Shown one piece after another: positions 42,982 to 54,704 of a DNA stretch of 64,000 bases; within the stretch, counting starts at the first letter, position 1, and every line of letters starts with the position of its first letter. The notes beneath the pieces were generated by a model, which saw only the letters and a program-made list of their open reading frames with translations, was not told where the DNA came from and did no database searches. The stretch covers positions 1 to 64,000 of the forward strand of contig JAWLHK010000012.1 of assembly GCA_041690355.1 (NCBI GenBank), written 5' to 3'. The position numbers were made by a program, and so were the translations under genes. The stretch comes from JAWLHK01 sp041690355 [NCBI: bacterium]. GTDB taxonomy: Bacteria > J088 > JAWLBW01.

Positions 42982-43752
42982 TCAGAGGTCGAACATGAAG
43001 CCGCCGAACCAGGTCTGGGCGCTCAGATCGAATCCGCTGTTGTCGCCGAAGTTCGTCATGTCCGAATCGCGGTACTCGACGAACAGGTACGTGTTGTTGA
43101 TTCCCCAGTTCGCGTCCATCGACCCGGCCGAGGTCGGATCGAGCCAGTCGAGCAGGATCTGGCCGCCGGCACGCCAGTGCCAGCCGCGTTTTCCTCCGGT
43201 CACGCTGTCGCCGGAACCCCCCTCTTTGGCGTCGGAGAAGTACCAGTAGTCCAGGCCGGCCCCGGCAAAGGGGACCACCGGCTGCCCCTCGAAGAGCGCC
43301 ATGTGATAGGTCACGCCGAGCGAAGCGGGAACGATCGTGAAGGTCTCTTTCTGGGCTGAAACGGCACCCCCCGCAGTCAGGGTATTGCCTGAAGCGCTCA
43401 TGTAGCCGAGCGTGCCGGTGACGCCGAGTGCGCCGATGTACCGGTAGATAAGCGGCTGGTACTCGTACTCGATGGCGAAGGCCGGGCGGAACTTGTCGCC
43501 GAAAATCGTTTCGAACTGCGGCCCCGAAGGGTTGCCGGGATTGATCCGCTCCGGCGTATAGTCGCCGACCTTGAGCGCCAGCGCGCCCGATCGCTCGCTG
43601 TGCGTCGGTTCGATTTCGGGCGGCCGGGCGGGAGGCAGCTCGCGCCGCACACCCTCTTCTGCAGCGGGCGGTTCATCCTGGGCCTCGGCGACCGGAGCCG
43701 CGAGCCACCAGGCTGCGATACCGAGCGCGGCGGCGAAAAGACGCGTCTTCAT
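42982..43752 (-). CDS. Probable outer-membrane beta-barrel protein
   Basis: 256 residues. Signal peptide at 1-24 ([20 protein letters not shown]). After a proline-rich linker, the mature part has alternating strands with aromatic girdles and an aromatic-terminal strand ending FGGFMFDL, typical of small outer-membrane barrels. Overlaps the CFI-box gene by 4 bp. Function unassigned; the region may concern surface assembly. Confidence 0.75.
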   Translation of the reverse strand: MKTRLFAAALGIAAWWLAAPVAEAQDEPPAAEEGVRRELPPARPPEIEPTHSERSGALALKVGDYTPERINPGNPSGPQFETIFGDKFRPAFAIEYEYQPLIYRYIGALGVTGTLGYMSASGNTLTAGGAVSAQKETFTIVPASLGVTYHMALFEGQPVVPFAGAGLDYWYFSDAKEGGSGDSVTGGKRGWHWRAGGQILLDWLDPTSAGSMDANWGINNTYLFVEYRDSDMTNFGDNSGFDLSAQTWFGGFMFDL

Positions 43753-44891
43753 GCGACCTCCTGTTTCCGGCGGGTCCCCAGGGCCAGCAGGAGCCCCAGA
43801 ATCCCGGCCGCCGCAAATCCCCAGCCCGCGGCGGGATGCAGTACGGCGTAGCTGAATGCGATGAGCGGCAGCAGGCCGATGCGCACGGCGGCACGGGCCG
43901 TCTCGCTCTCCCGGATCCAGTCGGCGATCGGCGGACTGACGCGATAATAGAACGACACGAAGGCGCGGCCCGGCGCATGGCCCAGCAGAACACGGTCGCG
44001 GAACTGGCGCAGGATGCGTACGTGCGCTTCCTCATACGAACCATAGGCGGCGGTGGCGATGAAGCAGCCGCCGTTCTCTCCGGCCAGATCGGCGAGGGTC
44101 ACGGTCGTTACCGGCTGCGCAAGCGTCTCGACAATCTCACCCTGCGCATTGCGGGGGAAATCGCTCGTCTTGCCCACCCAGTCGACGGCGCGCACGGTTG
44201 CATAGTACTGCTTCCCGTTCTGAAGCCCCTCGACGAGCGCCTCGTTCGTCGAGACCCGCTGCGAAGGCTGCGCCGTCGCCTGCTGCGTGGTCAGATCGGC
44301 GAACGACTCGGTGCTGTAGGAAACAAGCCACCCGTCGATGACTTCATTGTTGCTGCGGCCTGGAGCGTCCCAGGTCACGAGGATGGCCTCGTCGGCCCCT
44401 TGGGCCTGGACCCCTTTCGGCGCATCCGGCGCCGTCTGGTCGACGATGATGACGTAGGTCGTCGTGGCGGTCGGCGAGGCCGACTCTGCGGTGCCCGTGG
44501 GCCGGAACTCGACCCGGAACGTGTTCGTATCGGTGAAGCCGCGGCTGAGTGAGGCGTTGGAGACCGAAAGGGTGCGCGTGATCGTCTCGGCCGCCGTGAC
44601 TTCGACGGTGGCGCCGAACGGAGCGCCGTTGAGCAGGAACTTGAGGGAACCTGCTTCGTCGACGTCGAAATCGAAGGTCGCGACGCCGGCCTGCGAATTC
44701 GTCCCAAGCTCGTTGATGCCCACCACCGGCGTGGGAAAGCCGGTCAGGCGCCGCGGCTGCGGCGTGACCTGCGATGCCGTCAGCGTCGCGGCGGCGGCCG
44801 AGCCGGCCACCGAGAGTACGAGGCCGGCCGCGAGCCAGAAGAAACGATTATTTTTTCGCGGGCATGTATTTGTCAATGAGCACCTCGGCAA
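43749..44891 (-). CDS. Exported CFI-box protein with fibronectin-like domain
   Basis: 380 residues. Signal peptide ~15-35 ([19 protein letters not shown]), beta-rich regions, one fibronectin type III-like domain at ~155-255 ([20 protein letters not shown], then [19 protein letters not shown]), and a C-terminal CFI-box: [20 protein letters not shown] near 281 and [16 protein letters not shown] near 315, followed by two hydrophobic helices. This C-terminal arrangement is that of CFI-box-CTERM proteins. The ATG overlaps the 3' end of asd by 44 bp. Confidence 0.8.
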   Translation of the reverse strand: MPRCSLTNTCPRKNNRFFWLAAGLVLSVAGSAAAATLTASQVTPQPRRLTGFPTPVVGINELGTNSQAGVATFDFDVDEAGSLKFLLNGAPFGATVEVTAAETITRTLSVSNASLSRGFTDTNTFRVEFRPTGTAESASPTATTTYVIIVDQTAPDAPKGVQAQGADEAILVTWDAPGRSNNEVIDGWLVSYSTESFADLTTQQATAQPSQRVSTNEALVEGLQNGKQYYATVRAVDWVGKTSDFPRNAQGEIVETLAQPVTTVTLADLAGENGGCFIATAAYGSYEEAHVRILRQFRDRVLLGHAPGRAFVSFYYRVSPPIADWIRESETARAAVRIGLLPLIAFSYAVLHPAAGWGFAAAGILGLLLALGTRRKQEVA

Positions 44892-45879
44892 TCTGTACGG
44901 CGTTCAGTGCGGCCCCTTTGAGCAGCTGATCGCCGGCGACAAAGAGGTTCACGGCGTGGTCGTTCGACAGATCGTTGCGAATGCGGCCGACGTAGCAGTC
45001 ATATTTCTCGCTGACTTCGACCGGCATGGGGAAATGGTTCTTTTCAGGGTCGTCCTGAAGGTGGACGCCGGGAAAGGCGCGCAGCGCATCGCGGATGCTC
45101 TCGAGCGACGGCCGCCGGTCGGCGAACTCCACGTACAGCGATTCGGCATGCGCGCGCAGGATCGGGACGCGCACGCAGGTCGCGGTGACGCCGATCGAAT
45201 CGTCGTGAAGGATTTTGCGCGTCTCCTTGATCATCTTCATTTCCTCTTCGTTGTACCCTTCGGCGCCGACGGCGCTGTTGTGGCTGAAGAGGTTGAAGGC
45301 GTACTGGTGCGGGAAGATCTGCTTCGTGAGCGGCTTGCCCTCCAGATACTCGCGGGTCTGGTTCTGCAGCTCCTCCATCGCGGCGGCCCCGGCGCCGCTG
45401 GCGGCCTGGTAGGTCGAGGAAATGATGCGTGAAACCTTGCCGAGCTTCGTCAGCGGGTAGACGGCCATCAGCATGATGATCGTCGAGCAATTCGGGTTCG
45501 CGATGATCCCCTTATGCTTTCCGATATCCTCGGGATTGATCTCCGGAACGACGAGCGGGTGTTCCGGGTGCATGCGGAAGGCCGACGAATTGTCGATGAC
45601 GACCGCACCCGCGTCGACGGCGGCCTGCGCGAATTCCTTCGAGCGGCTGCCCCCGGCCGAGAAGAGCGCAATGTCGACGCCGCGAAAGCTGTCTTTCGTA
45701 AGCTCTTCGACCGCGTATTCCCTGCCCGCGAAGGTCATCTTCTTGCCCACGCTGCGGGCGCTGGCGAGGAGTTTCAGCTCGCCGACGGGGAACTTGCGAT
45801 CCTCGAGAATCTTGAGGAACTCGACGCCGACGGCCCCGGTGGCTCCTGCGATGGCAACATTGTAACGACGATCGGACAT
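44848..45879 (-). CDS. asd: Aspartate-semialdehyde dehydrogenase
   Basis: 343 residues. NADP-binding [11 protein letters not shown] near 8-18, catalytic Cys in [10 protein letters not shown] near 125-134, substrate-binding [12 protein letters not shown] near 158, and [20 protein letters not shown] near 225 with the His. Makes aspartate semialdehyde for lysine, DAP, threonine and methionine synthesis. 100-bp gap after leuB. Confidence 0.97.
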   Translation of the reverse strand: MSDRRYNVAIAGATGAVGVEFLKILEDRKFPVGELKLLASARSVGKKMTFAGREYAVEELTKDSFRGVDIALFSAGGSRSKEFAQAAVDAGAVVIDNSSAFRMHPEHPLVVPEINPEDIGKHKGIIANPNCSTIIMLMAVYPLTKLGKVSRIISSTYQAASGAGAAAMEELQNQTREYLEGKPLTKQIFPHQYAFNLFSHNSAVGAEGYNEEEMKMIKETRKILHDDSIGVTATCVRVPILRAHAESLYVEFADRRPSLESIRDALRAFPGVHLQDDPEKNHFPMPVEVSEKYDCYVGRIRNDLSNDHAVNLFVAGDQLLKGAALNAVQIAEVLIDKYMPAKK

Positions 45880-45981
45880 ACCAGCTTCCTTCCTGCCTCT
45901 CGTGTGGCCGCGTCTACGGCCGCGCTTCCTGAATGCGAACCGGAATAGAGAACGATGACGCGCCGAAGCGCGTGGGTGCGA

Positions 45982-47070
45982 TCAGGCGATGATCCCCTTC
46001 AGGCTCTCGCGCACGGCGGCGCCCATGGCCTTGCAGCCGATGACTTTCTCGCCGGGCGCGGCGATGTCGCCGGTACGCAGACCGCGCGCCAGGACGTCAT
46101 CGACCGCCTTCTCGATGGCGTCGGCCGCCGCCCCCTGATCGAAGCTGTAGCGCAGCATCATGGCCGCCGAGAGAATCGTGGCGATCGGGTTGGCCTTGTC
46201 CTGGCCTGCGATGTCGGGCGCCGAGCCATGCACCGGCTCGTACATGCCGACCTTGCCCCCCAGGCTCGCGCTCGGGAGCATCCCGATGCTGCCGGTCAGC
46301 ATGGCGGCTTCGTCCGAGAGGATGTCGCCGAAGAGATTCGTGGTCACGACCACGTCGAACTGGCGCGGGTTGCGCACGAGCTGCATGGCGCAATTGTCCA
46401 CGTACATGTGGTGGAGCTCGATATCCGTATATTCCGCATCGCGGATGCCCTGGACGACGCGGCGCCACAGCTCGGTGGTTTCGAGCACGTTGGCCTTGTC
46501 GATGGAGTGCACCTTGCGGCCGCGCTTGCGGGCGATGTCGAAGGCGACGCGGGCAATACGATCAATCTCGGGGGTCGTGTAGACGAGCGTGTTCACGCCG
46601 CGCTCGGTGCCGTCGGGGAGCTTCTCGACCCCCTTGGGCTTTCCGAAGTAGATCCCGCCCGTCAGCTCGCGAACGACCATGATGTCGATGCCCGACACGA
46701 CCTCGGGTTTGAGCGTCGACGCGGCCACGAGGGCGGGATAAACCACGGCGGGGCGCAGATTGGCGAACAGCCCCAGCTCGGCGCGCAGGGCCAGAAGAGC
46801 GCGCTCGGGCCGTACCGCGTAGTCGAGCCCTTCCCACTTGGGGCCGCCGACGGCGCCGAGCAGGACGGCGTCACTGGCCTTGGCAAGCGCCAGCGTCGCG
46901 TCGGCCATCGGCACGCCGTGTTTATCGATGGCGCAGCCACCCACCAGATCATGCGTGAATTCGAACTGCAGATCGAACTTCGGGGCGATCATCTCGAGAA
47001 CGGCGACCGCCTCGCCCATGACTTCGGGCCCGATACCGTCGCCGGCGAATACTGCAACCTTGTACTTCAT
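45982..47070 (-). CDS. leuB: 3-isopropylmalate dehydrogenase
   Basis: 362 residues. [16 protein letters not shown] at the start, [10 protein letters not shown] near 72, [14 protein letters not shown] near 140 and the NAD/Mg site [25 protein letters not shown] near 245. Third step of leucine synthesis. leuC and leuD are not in the window; leuA is 45 bp upstream. Confidence 0.97.
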   Translation of the reverse strand: MKYKVAVFAGDGIGPEVMGEAVAVLEMIAPKFDLQFEFTHDLVGGCAIDKHGVPMADATLALAKASDAVLLGAVGGPKWEGLDYAVRPERALLALRAELGLFANLRPAVVYPALVAASTLKPEVVSGIDIMVVRELTGGIYFGKPKGVEKLPDGTERGVNTLVYTTPEIDRIARVAFDIARKRGRKVHSIDKANVLETTELWRRVVQGIRDAEYTDIELHHMYVDNCAMQLVRNPRQFDVVVTTNLFGDILSDEAAMLTGSIGMLPSASLGGKVGMYEPVHGSAPDIAGQDKANPIATILSAAMMLRYSFDQGAAADAIEKAVDDVLARGLRTGDIAAPGEKVIGCKAMGAAVRESLKGIIA

Positions 47071-47115
47071 GTCGTCAATCTCTCAGAAACGGAATAAAGG
47101 GAAACGCCCCGGAAC

Positions 47116-48684
47116 TCACGGGCCCACTTCGCGCGGCGGCGGCTGCCCCTCGCCTTCGAGGTTCACCCAGTTCTGCCGGCGGTATTCAAGCTTGTTCAGC
47201 GCATTGACATACGACTTCGCGCTCGCGACGACGATGTCGGTGTGCGCCCCTTGCCCCAGCGCCGTCTTGCCCTCGAGCTCGAGGCGCACGATGACTTCGC
47301 CCTGCGCGTCGGTGCCGCCCGAGATGCTGCTCACCGTGTACTGCAGCATGCGCGCCTGGGTGCCCGTAATGCGTTTGATGGCGTTCAGGGCGGCGTCGAC
47401 CGGGCCGTCGCCGTTCGATGTTCCCTTGACCGGCTCGCCGTCGATCTCCATCTGCACGGTCGCCGTCGGCAGCATGTCGGTGCCGCTCGCCACGTTACAG
47501 CCGTTCAGTTTGTAGCGGTAGGGGGTCGTCTGCTGAACCTGCTCGGCCACGAGGGCCTCGAGATCCTCGTCGAAGATTTCCTTCTTCTTGTCCGCAAGGG
47601 CTTTGAACTTGCGGAAGGCCTCGTTGAGGGCATCCTCGCCGAGTTCGTAGCCGAGCGACTTCAAACGATCGCGAAAGGCGTGCCGGCCGCTGTGTTTGCC
47701 GAGCACGAGCTTGTTCTGATCGAGACCGATGCTCTCGGGGGTCATGATCTCGTAGGTCAGGCGCTGCTTCAGCACACCGTCCTGGTGAATGCCCGCTTCA
47801 TGCGCGAACGCGTTCGCACCCACGATCGCTTTGTTCGGCTGCACGAGCATGCCGGTCACCTGGCTCAGCAGGCGGCTCGAATGGTAGATCTGCGTGGTGT
47901 CGATGGTCGTCTCGACGCCGAAGACTTCGGGCCGGGTCTTGATGGCCATGACGATCTCTTCGAGCGCGGCGTTGCCGGCCCGTTCGCCGATGCCGTTGAC
48001 CGTGCACTCTACCTGCCGGGCCCCGGCGCGCACGGCCATCAGGCTGTTGGCAACGGCGAGGCCGAGATCGTTGTGGCAGTGCACCGAGATGACCGCCTTG
48101 TCCATCCCGCGCAGGTTGGCGAGGAGAAACTCGATGAGTTTTCCGTATTCCCCCGGCGTCGTGTAGCCGACGGTATCGGGGACGTTCAGCGTATTCGCGC
48201 CGGCGTCGAGGGCGACCTGAAAGACTTCGCGCAGGAAATCCCAGTCGGAGCGGGTCGCGTCTTCGGCGCTGAATTCGACATGTTCCACATACGAACGCGC
48301 CTGGGTCACCGCCCGCCCGGCTTCGGCCAGCACCTGATCGCGCGACATCTTGAGCTTGTACTTCATGTGGATGTCGCTGGTCGCGATGAACGTGTGGATA
48401 GCGGGGCGCTTGGCATGGCGCACGGCCTCGAAGCAGCGCTCGATGTCGCGCTCGCTCGTGCGCGCGAGCCCGGCCACCATCGGCCCCTCGACCTGCTGGG
48501 CGATCGTGCGTACGGCCTCGAAGTCGCCGTCGGAGGCCATCGGGAATCCGGCCTCGATGATGTCGACGCGCAGGCGCGAGAGCTGGTGGGCGACGCGCAG
48601 CTTCTCGTCGACGTTCATGCTCGCGCCGGGGCTCTGTTCGCCGTCGCGCAGGGTGGTGTCGAAAATGCGGATGCGGTTGCTCAC
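47116..48684 (-). CDS. leuA: 2-isopropylmalate synthase
   Basis: 522 residues. N-terminal [15 protein letters not shown] near 8-22, metal ligands in [15 protein letters not shown] near 203, [11 protein letters not shown] near 236, and a C-terminal LeuA allosteric domain (from ~390). GTG 48684 overlaps the pssA stop as GTGA, preferred over the longer frame to 48798, which runs back into pssA. First committed step of leucine synthesis; leucine feedback inferred from the C-terminal domain. Confidence 0.96.
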   Translation of the reverse strand: MSNRIRIFDTTLRDGEQSPGASMNVDEKLRVAHQLSRLRVDIIEAGFPMASDGDFEAVRTIAQQVEGPMVAGLARTSERDIERCFEAVRHAKRPAIHTFIATSDIHMKYKLKMSRDQVLAEAGRAVTQARSYVEHVEFSAEDATRSDWDFLREVFQVALDAGANTLNVPDTVGYTTPGEYGKLIEFLLANLRGMDKAVISVHCHNDLGLAVANSLMAVRAGARQVECTVNGIGERAGNAALEEIVMAIKTRPEVFGVETTIDTTQIYHSSRLLSQVTGMLVQPNKAIVGANAFAHEAGIHQDGVLKQRLTYEIMTPESIGLDQNKLVLGKHSGRHAFRDRLKSLGYELGEDALNEAFRKFKALADKKKEIFDEDLEALVAEQVQQTTPYRYKLNGCNVASGTDMLPTATVQMEIDGEPVKGTSNGDGPVDAALNAIKRITGTQARMLQYTVSSISGGTDAQGEVIVRLELEGKTALGQGAHTDIVVASAKSYVNALNKLEYRRQNWVNLEGEGQPPPREVGP

Positions 48685-49655
48685 AGTCCCCCTCCGTCCC
48701 GATTGGCATCGGATTCGGCGTCGGCCAGGTCTTCGGCATACAGCTCGTCGGCCGCCCCGGTCTGCCCCGTCTTGCGATGGTGGCGGAAGAGGAACCATTC
48801 GACGGGGCCGCTGAAGAAGTAGCCCATGGCGATGAAAAACAGCGAGATGACCGGCTGCGCGGCGACGAGGATGATCAGGCCGACGGCGATGAGCAGGACG
48901 AAGAACGGCGCCCGCTTGAGCGGATCGATGTCCTTCGAGAGGCTGCGGTAGCGCACGTTGCTGACCATCATGAGGCCGGCCATGAACGTGATGGCGAGAA
49001 AGACCCAGTGCGGCAGCTCGAGCACGTTGCGCTTGAGCAGCCAGGTGACCTGCTTCGTGCTCTCGTCGCCGCCGAAATCGGCCAGGTAGAGATAGAAGAG
49101 CACCGTGGCCGCGATGACCATGGCGGCCGCCGGTGACGGCAGCCCCTGGAAACTCTTCTTCTCGACATCGCCGCTCTGCACGTTGAAGCGGGCCAGCCGC
49201 AGGGCCGCGCAGGCCGCATACAGAAAGCAGGCCAGCCAGCCGTACCGCTGAAACGGCTCGAGCGCCCAGGCATACATGAGCAGGGCCGGGGCAACGCCGA
49301 ATGCGACCAGGTCGCTCAGCGAGTCGTACTCGGCGCCGAAGTCGCTGGCCGTGCGGGTCAGCCGGGCCACGGCTCCGTCGACCGAATCGAAGGCCGCCGA
49401 CACGAATATCGCGATGGCGGCCACCTGATAGTAACCGCTTACGATGGCGTCGGTGCCGCCCGCGAGCTGCTCCAAGCGCGATTCGTCAATGCCCGCCCGT
49501 CGCAGGTTGTCGAGGGCCGACGCGAGCGAGTGCCCTTTGAGGCTCGAGATGATCCCGTAGAAACCCGCAAAGAGGCTCGCGCTCGTGAAGAGGTTGGGAA
49601 GGACGTAGATGCCCCTCCGCAACCCCGTTCGCGCCGGCTTTTCGATGTCGGCCAT
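48681..49655 (-). CDS. pssA: CDP-diacylglycerol-serine O-phosphatidyltransferase with an insertion
   Basis: 324 residues. CDP-alcohol phosphotransferase motif DSVDGAVARLTRTASDFGAE continuing to YDSLSD near 90-115 is complete (DxxDGxxAR-G-D-D). Seven to eight transmembrane helices. Compared with usual PssA (~250 residues) there is a ~30-residue insertion near 42-74 (NLRRAGIDESRLEQLAGG) before the active-site helix. Makes phosphatidylserine at the inner membrane. Sits between ilvC and leuA, as in some deltaproteobacteria. Confidence 0.93.
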   Translation of the reverse strand: MADIEKPARTGLRRGIYVLPNLFTSASLFAGFYGIISSLKGHSLASALDNLRRAGIDESRLEQLAGGTDAIVSGYYQVAAIAIFVSAAFDSVDGAVARLTRTASDFGAEYDSLSDLVAFGVAPALLMYAWALEPFQRYGWLACFLYAACAALRLARFNVQSGDVEKKSFQGLPSPAAAMVIAATVLFYLYLADFGGDESTKQVTWLLKRNVLELPHWVFLAITFMAGLMMVSNVRYRSLSKDIDPLKRAPFFVLLIAVGLIILVAAQPVISLFFIAMGYFFSGPVEWFLFRHHRKTGQTGAADELYAEDLADAESDANRDGGGL

Positions 49656-49667
49656 TGCTGCCCGTGC

Positions 49668-50696
<1,029 letters not shown>

Positions 50697-50711
50697 TTAA
50701 CCAGGGCCGAA

Positions 50712-51233
50712 TCAGGCGGCCTCTTCGCGCAAATCTTTGTCTCGTTCCCGGCCGCTCTGTCCGCGCGCCAGGGCAATCTTTCCGGTACGGGCGATATCCT
50801 TGATCCCCATGGGTTTGAGGAGATCGAGCATCGCTTCAATCTTTTCCGAGTCTCCCGTCACTTCGATGATGAACGTGCGCGGACCCACGTCGACGATCTT
50901 TCCGCGAAAGATGTCGACGATGCGCAGAATCTCAGCCCGGTGCTTCTCCTCGGCGTTCACCTTGATGAGCGCCAGCTCGCGGTCGACGTACCGGAGCTCG
51001 GTCAGGTCGATGACCTTGATGGTGCAGACGAGCTTGTTCAGCTGCTTGACAATCTGCTCGATGACGGCGTCGCTGCCGCTGGTAACGATGGTCATCTTCG
51101 AGACCGTCGGGTCCAGCGTTTCGGCGACGCAGAGACTTTCGATGTTGTAGCCGCGACCGCTGAACAGGCCGGCAACACGGGTGAGCACGCCGGACTCGTT
51201 CTCGACGAGTACGGAAATCGTATGTTTGGTCAT
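50712..51233 (-). CDS. ilvN: Acetolactate synthase small (regulatory) subunit
   Basis: 173 residues. N-terminal ACT domain [20 protein letters not shown] near 4-23, then [17 protein letters not shown], and C-terminal regulatory half. ATG 51233 preceded by GAGGAG. The catalytic subunit ilvB is not upstream: the gene immediately beyond the promoter is a DUF374 acyltransferase. So ilvN leads the operon. Confidence 0.94.
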   Translation of the reverse strand: MTKHTISVLVENESGVLTRVAGLFSGRGYNIESLCVAETLDPTVSKMTIVTSGSDAVIEQIVKQLNKLVCTIKVIDLTELRYVDRELALIKVNAEEKHRAEILRIVDIFRGKIVDVGPRTFIIEVTGDSEKIEAMLDLLKPMGIKDIARTGKIALARGQSGRERDKDLREEAA

Positions 51234-51260
51234 GCGCTTCTCCTCGGGGCGAACGATTAC

Positions 51261-51345
51261 GGCGCAGGATCGCTGCGCCGACCATTCCACCGCACGCAAG
51301 TTACGGGAATCCTTTATTCTACCCGAGCGCCCGGCCCGCCCGCAA
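51261..51345 (-). promoter_or_regulatory. ilvN operon promoter and leader hairpin
   Basis: Minus-strand TTGCGG (51340-51345), 18-bp spacer, TAGAAT (51316-51321). The ~75-nt leader contains a GGCGCAG/CTGCGCC hairpin (51261-51279). No leader peptide with Leu/Val/Ile repeats is seen. Confidence 0.6.
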
Positions 51346-51407
51346 ACCCCTGAGGCAGTGATGAGGGCATGCGTCGCCGGCCCGATTGCCGGGGGGACGC
51401 CGGTCAA

Positions 51408-52169
51408 TCAGACGGGGGGTGCCTTCGCCAGCGCCGTCTCGCTGCGCTCGAGCAGGGGGTGGTCGACCGGATCACGCCGTCCGGCCCGCCGGTCGGTCCG
51501 CAGCTGATACGTGCGTCCGTGGTGATCGAGCACTTCGCGCCAGCCCTCGAGTTCGAGGTGCGCCCACGCGGCCGGATCGACCGGCGGTGACCAGTGCACG
51601 CAGGCGCGGGAAAACGGCAGGGGGATGAGGAAGCGGTCCCACACCGGCACGGTGACAGACCGGCTGGCCGAGGCGCTGATCCAGATGACGGGCAGGTTCA
51701 GCTTGCGCGACAGGGCGGCCATGCCCAACTTGGAGACATAGCGGGGGCCGTGCGGGCCGTCGGGGGTAAAACCGAGGGTCTGGCCGCCCCCTTCGTAGAA
51801 GCGCTCCATCATCGCCTGGCGCGCCTGGGGGCCGCCGGCGTTGCTGCTGCCGCGGACGCTGCCGAGGCCGAAGCCGCCGATGACGCGCGCGATGAGTTCG
51901 CCGTTGCGGTGGCGCCCAATGAGGACGTGGGCCTTGCCCTTCTTCTCCCAGAGCCCCGGCATGAACAGCAGGCGGCCGTGCCAGAAGGCCATGATCACGG
52001 GGCGCCCGCCGTCCCAGAACGGGGTCACGTTTTCGCGCCCCTCGATCTCCCACCGCAGCGTTCGGTAGAGGAGCTTGAGCACGCCGATGAACACGGGGGG
52101 CAGGAGCCCCGCAATCACCCAGTCGAAGAGACGCTGGTAAGCCCGCTTCAGTCGCACGCTCGACAGCAT
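51408..52169 (-). CDS. DUF374 lysophospholipid/lipid-A-type acyltransferase
   Basis: 253 residues from ATG 52169. N-terminal membrane segment, then AFWHGRLLFMP near 61, GRHRNGELIARVIGGFGL near 83, RGSSNAGG near 104 and FTPDGPHGPRYVSK near 132, all diagnostic of DUF374 (acyltransferases related to LpxL/PlsC). Its acyl acceptor may be a lysophospholipid or a glycolipid. Not in the ilvN operon. The frame start at 52367 is antisense noise. Confidence 0.88.
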   Translation of the reverse strand: MLSSVRLKRAYQRLFDWVIAGLLPPVFIGVLKLLYRTLRWEIEGRENVTPFWDGGRPVIMAFWHGRLLFMPGLWEKKGKAHVLIGRHRNGELIARVIGGFGLGSVRGSSNAGGPQARQAMMERFYEGGGQTLGFTPDGPHGPRYVSKLGMAALSRKLNLPVIWISASASRSVTVPVWDRFLIPLPFSRACVHWSPPVDPAAWAHLELEGWREVLDHHGRTYQLRTDRRAGRRDPVDHPLLERSETALAKAPPV

Positions 52170-52269
52170 AGCAGACCGGGGCGTTCCCGGCACCGGGCCG
52201 GCATGGCTGAGCGGAGGAGAGTGCTTTCGCGCCCGCCCTCCGCCCCGCCGAGGCCTGAAACGTATCCGT

Positions 52270-52294
52270 GACGGCCGGCGGGTGGCCGGCCGTC
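52270..52294 (-). terminator. Strong hairpin after the outer-membrane protein gene
   Basis: GACGGCCGGC and GCCGGCCGTC around a 5-nt loop, 5 bp past the minus-strand stop at 52300. No T-run, so factor-independent termination is uncertain. Confidence 0.6.
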
Positions 52295-52299
52295 GGGTG

Positions 52300-53049
52300 T
52301 CAGAACGTGGTCCCGAGATTGACCGAGAAACTCCAGGTGTTGCCCGACGGCAGGTCGTTGTCGGCAACGTTGGTCAGGAACCGGTAGTCGGCCCGGCCGC
52401 TGAACGTGAAGTTCTCCACCGGATAGACCTGGACGCCCAGACTGACCGGGATGTGCATCGTCGACGTATCATCGTAGACCTGACGTCCGATTTCGAGTTC
52501 CTCTTCGCCGATCGTGCTCACATTGGCGAATCCGACGCCCCCCGAGACGAACGGCCGGGCAATCGACCGGTTGATCCAGTTCGCGCGCAGGGCGATTTCG
52601 GCCATGCTCCCCATCGCATAGTCGGCGATATCGGGATCGTTGTTGATGTCTTCATCCGGCGCGTTGATCAGCGAAATCAGGCCGGCCTCGAGCCCGATGA
52701 CGTTGTCGTTGTTGAAGCCGCCGCGCACGTTGCCCGTGAACCCGGCTTCGAGCTGGTCGCCCAGGTCGTGGGTGTAGCCGTTGGCGCCCGCCCCGATTTC
52801 AATCGTGACGTTGTCGGCGATACGCCCGCGCGTTTCGGGTTGGGGAACGAGCGTTTCTTCGATATCGGACCGGACGACATCCTCGTCGACCTGGATATTC
52901 GGCACGTCGCCCCCGGTGTCTTCTACCCGGACGCCGCCTCGGTCAAAAACCGTATCGTCTTGCTCGGTCGTCTGTGCGGCCGCCACGCCGGCTGTCAGCG
53001 GCGCTGCCAGCACGACCGCGGCCAGAACTGCGAAAATGTTACGAACCAT
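52300..53049 (-). CDS. Outer-membrane beta-barrel-like protein
   Basis: 249 residues from ATG 53049 (AAGGAGG 9 bp upstream). Signal peptide ~1-26 (FAVLAAVVLAAPLTAGVAAA). N-terminal acidic linker (~28-65), then alternating strands ending in SFSVNLGTTF with a terminal Phe, the outer-membrane barrel signature. Function unknown. Independent of the gene at 42982 except in type. Confidence 0.78.
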   Translation of the reverse strand: MVRNIFAVLAAVVLAAPLTAGVAAAQTTEQDDTVFDRGGVRVEDTGGDVPNIQVDEDVVRSDIEETLVPQPETRGRIADNVTIEIGAGANGYTHDLGDQLEAGFTGNVRGGFNNDNVIGLEAGLISLINAPDEDINNDPDIADYAMGSMAEIALRANWINRSIARPFVSGGVGFANVSTIGEEELEIGRQVYDDTSTMHIPVSLGVQVYPVENFTFSGRADYRFLTNVADNDLPSGNTWSFSVNLGTTF

Positions 53050-53159
53050 ACCGCTAGCCTCCTTGTTCAATCCGTACCCTTCACACTAGGGTGGGCAGCG
53101 GGGGTCGAACAATATCGGGGCGTCAGGGGTTCGCGGCCCGCGGGGCGGGCGGTCGCTGG

Positions 53160-54704
53160 TCAGGCCCGGGCGAGGTCGGGCGATTCTCCGCGCAGGTAGG
53201 CGTCGCGGTGCGCAATCAAATGATGCGCCGCCATGCGCGAGAAGGCCATGATGCTCTCCTGCGGATTCACGCCGAGGCTCGAGGGAAAAATCGAGCCGTC
53301 GGCCACGAAAAGCCCCGGCACGTCATGGGTCTCAAGGCGGGCGTTCACCACGCTGTCGCGCGGGTCGTCGCCCATGCGGCAGGTGCCCATCGGGTGAAAG
53401 GCGATGATCTCCAGATCCTGCGGGCGCACGCGCCGTTCACCCAGCTTGCTCAGCTCGGCCGGCGTGCGGATCTCCTCGATGCCGAAGACCGGGGGGAGCA
53501 GCTTCTGCGCACCAACTTCGAAATAGACGCGGCAGGCGATCTCGATCCCCTTCACGAACTTGTCGGTGTCCTGCTGGTTCAGGTTGTAGGTGACGAGCGG
53601 CCGATCGCCGACCCCCGGCCGTACGCGGCCGTGCGAGCTGTCGCTGACCATGACGCCGAACCCGGCGAGCCTGCTGTAGTCGGCCATGTACTCCTTGAGC
53701 CGCGCGCCGAAAGCCGGCAGCGCGAAGGCCAGAAAGGCGGGGGGTACGTAGAAGCCTTCGAACATGATCCCCTCGTCCTGGAACTCGTCCACGTAATAGG
53801 ATTGGGGGACGCCGCTCCAGCCGTCGATGACCCGGTCGAAAACGGCAATCACCTTGGCCGCGGGGTGGATGCGCAAGTTGCGCCCGACCTGGCCCGAGCG
53901 GTTGGCGAGGCCGTTCTTGAGCAGGAGCAGGGGCGAATAGATCGTTCCGCAGGCTACGATGACGACCGGCGCGTCGATGCGGAACGTGCCGCGGTGCGTG
54001 CCGCGCCCTTCGACCAGAATTCCCTCGACCCCGACGGCGCGCCCTTTCTCGGTGCGGATCTTGCGCACGCGAGCCGACGTGTAGAAGTCGGCGCCGTGCT
54101 CGACGGCCTGGGGAATGAAGTTGAGCGACATGCTCTGCTTGGCGCGGTTGGGGCAGCCGAACGCGCAGAGGCCGGCTCCCTTGCAGCCGGTGAAGTTCCG
54201 GCGCAGGGGCGCGCCGTGGTAGCCGAGCTTGCGCGAGCCCTCGGCGAAGAGCTGATTGTTCGCGCCCATGAGATCCCAGGGCACGTCCTGCACGTCGATG
54301 GCCTTTTCGACGGCGTCGAAGTGGGCCTGCATGTCGGCGTATTCGAGCCCCGTGAGGCCGAAGGTGCGCTTCCAGTGGGCGAAGACCTTCTCGGGGGTGC
54401 GGAAACAGGTACCCGAGTTGATCGTCGTCGTTCCCCCGAGCGTCATGCCAAGGGGGAGCGGGACTGGAGGGTTGCCGAGCGTCGCCGACATCGAGGCGTC
54501 GCGGTACATGTCGCGGGTCGCCGCCCAGGTGTCGCGGTTGAACTGATCGACTTCGTAATGCTGCCCCTCTTCGACGACGGCGACGCGCCAGCCGGCCGCC
54601 GCCAGTTCGCGGGCCATCGGGGCCCCCCCGGCGCCGCTGCCGACGATGACCACGTCGTACTGCGCGCGAAGTTCCGCCTCCCCTTTGCGGGTATCGATGA
54701 TCAT
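53160..54704 (-). CDS. GMC-family dehydrogenase (large subunit)
   Basis: 514 residues. FAD motif VVIVGSGAGGAPMARELAAAG near 18-37, GMTLGGTTTINSGTCFRTP near 85-103 and a C-terminal FHPMGTCRMGDDP near 434 holding the catalytic His of GMC oxidoreductases. A cysteine-rich CKGAGLCAFGCPNRAKQS near 169-186 is typical of the membrane-bound sugar/alcohol dehydrogenases. It works with the small subunit encoded just upstream (4-bp overlap). Confidence 0.9.
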   Translation of the reverse strand: MIIDTRKGEAELRAQYDVVIVGSGAGGAPMARELAAAGWRVAVVEEGQHYEVDQFNRDTWAATRDMYRDASMSATLGNPPVPLPLGMTLGGTTTINSGTCFRTPEKVFAHWKRTFGLTGLEYADMQAHFDAVEKAIDVQDVPWDLMGANNQLFAEGSRKLGYHGAPLRRNFTGCKGAGLCAFGCPNRAKQSMSLNFIPQAVEHGADFYTSARVRKIRTEKGRAVGVEGILVEGRGTHRGTFRIDAPVVIVACGTIYSPLLLLKNGLANRSGQVGRNLRIHPAAKVIAVFDRVIDGWSGVPQSYYVDEFQDEGIMFEGFYVPPAFLAFALPAFGARLKEYMADYSRLAGFGVMVSDSSHGRVRPGVGDRPLVTYNLNQQDTDKFVKGIEIACRVYFEVGAQKLLPPVFGIEEIRTPAELSKLGERRVRPQDLEIIAFHPMGTCRMGDDPRDSVVNARLETHDVPGLFVADGSIFPSSLGVNPQESIMAFSRMAAHHLIAHRDAYLRGESPDLARA

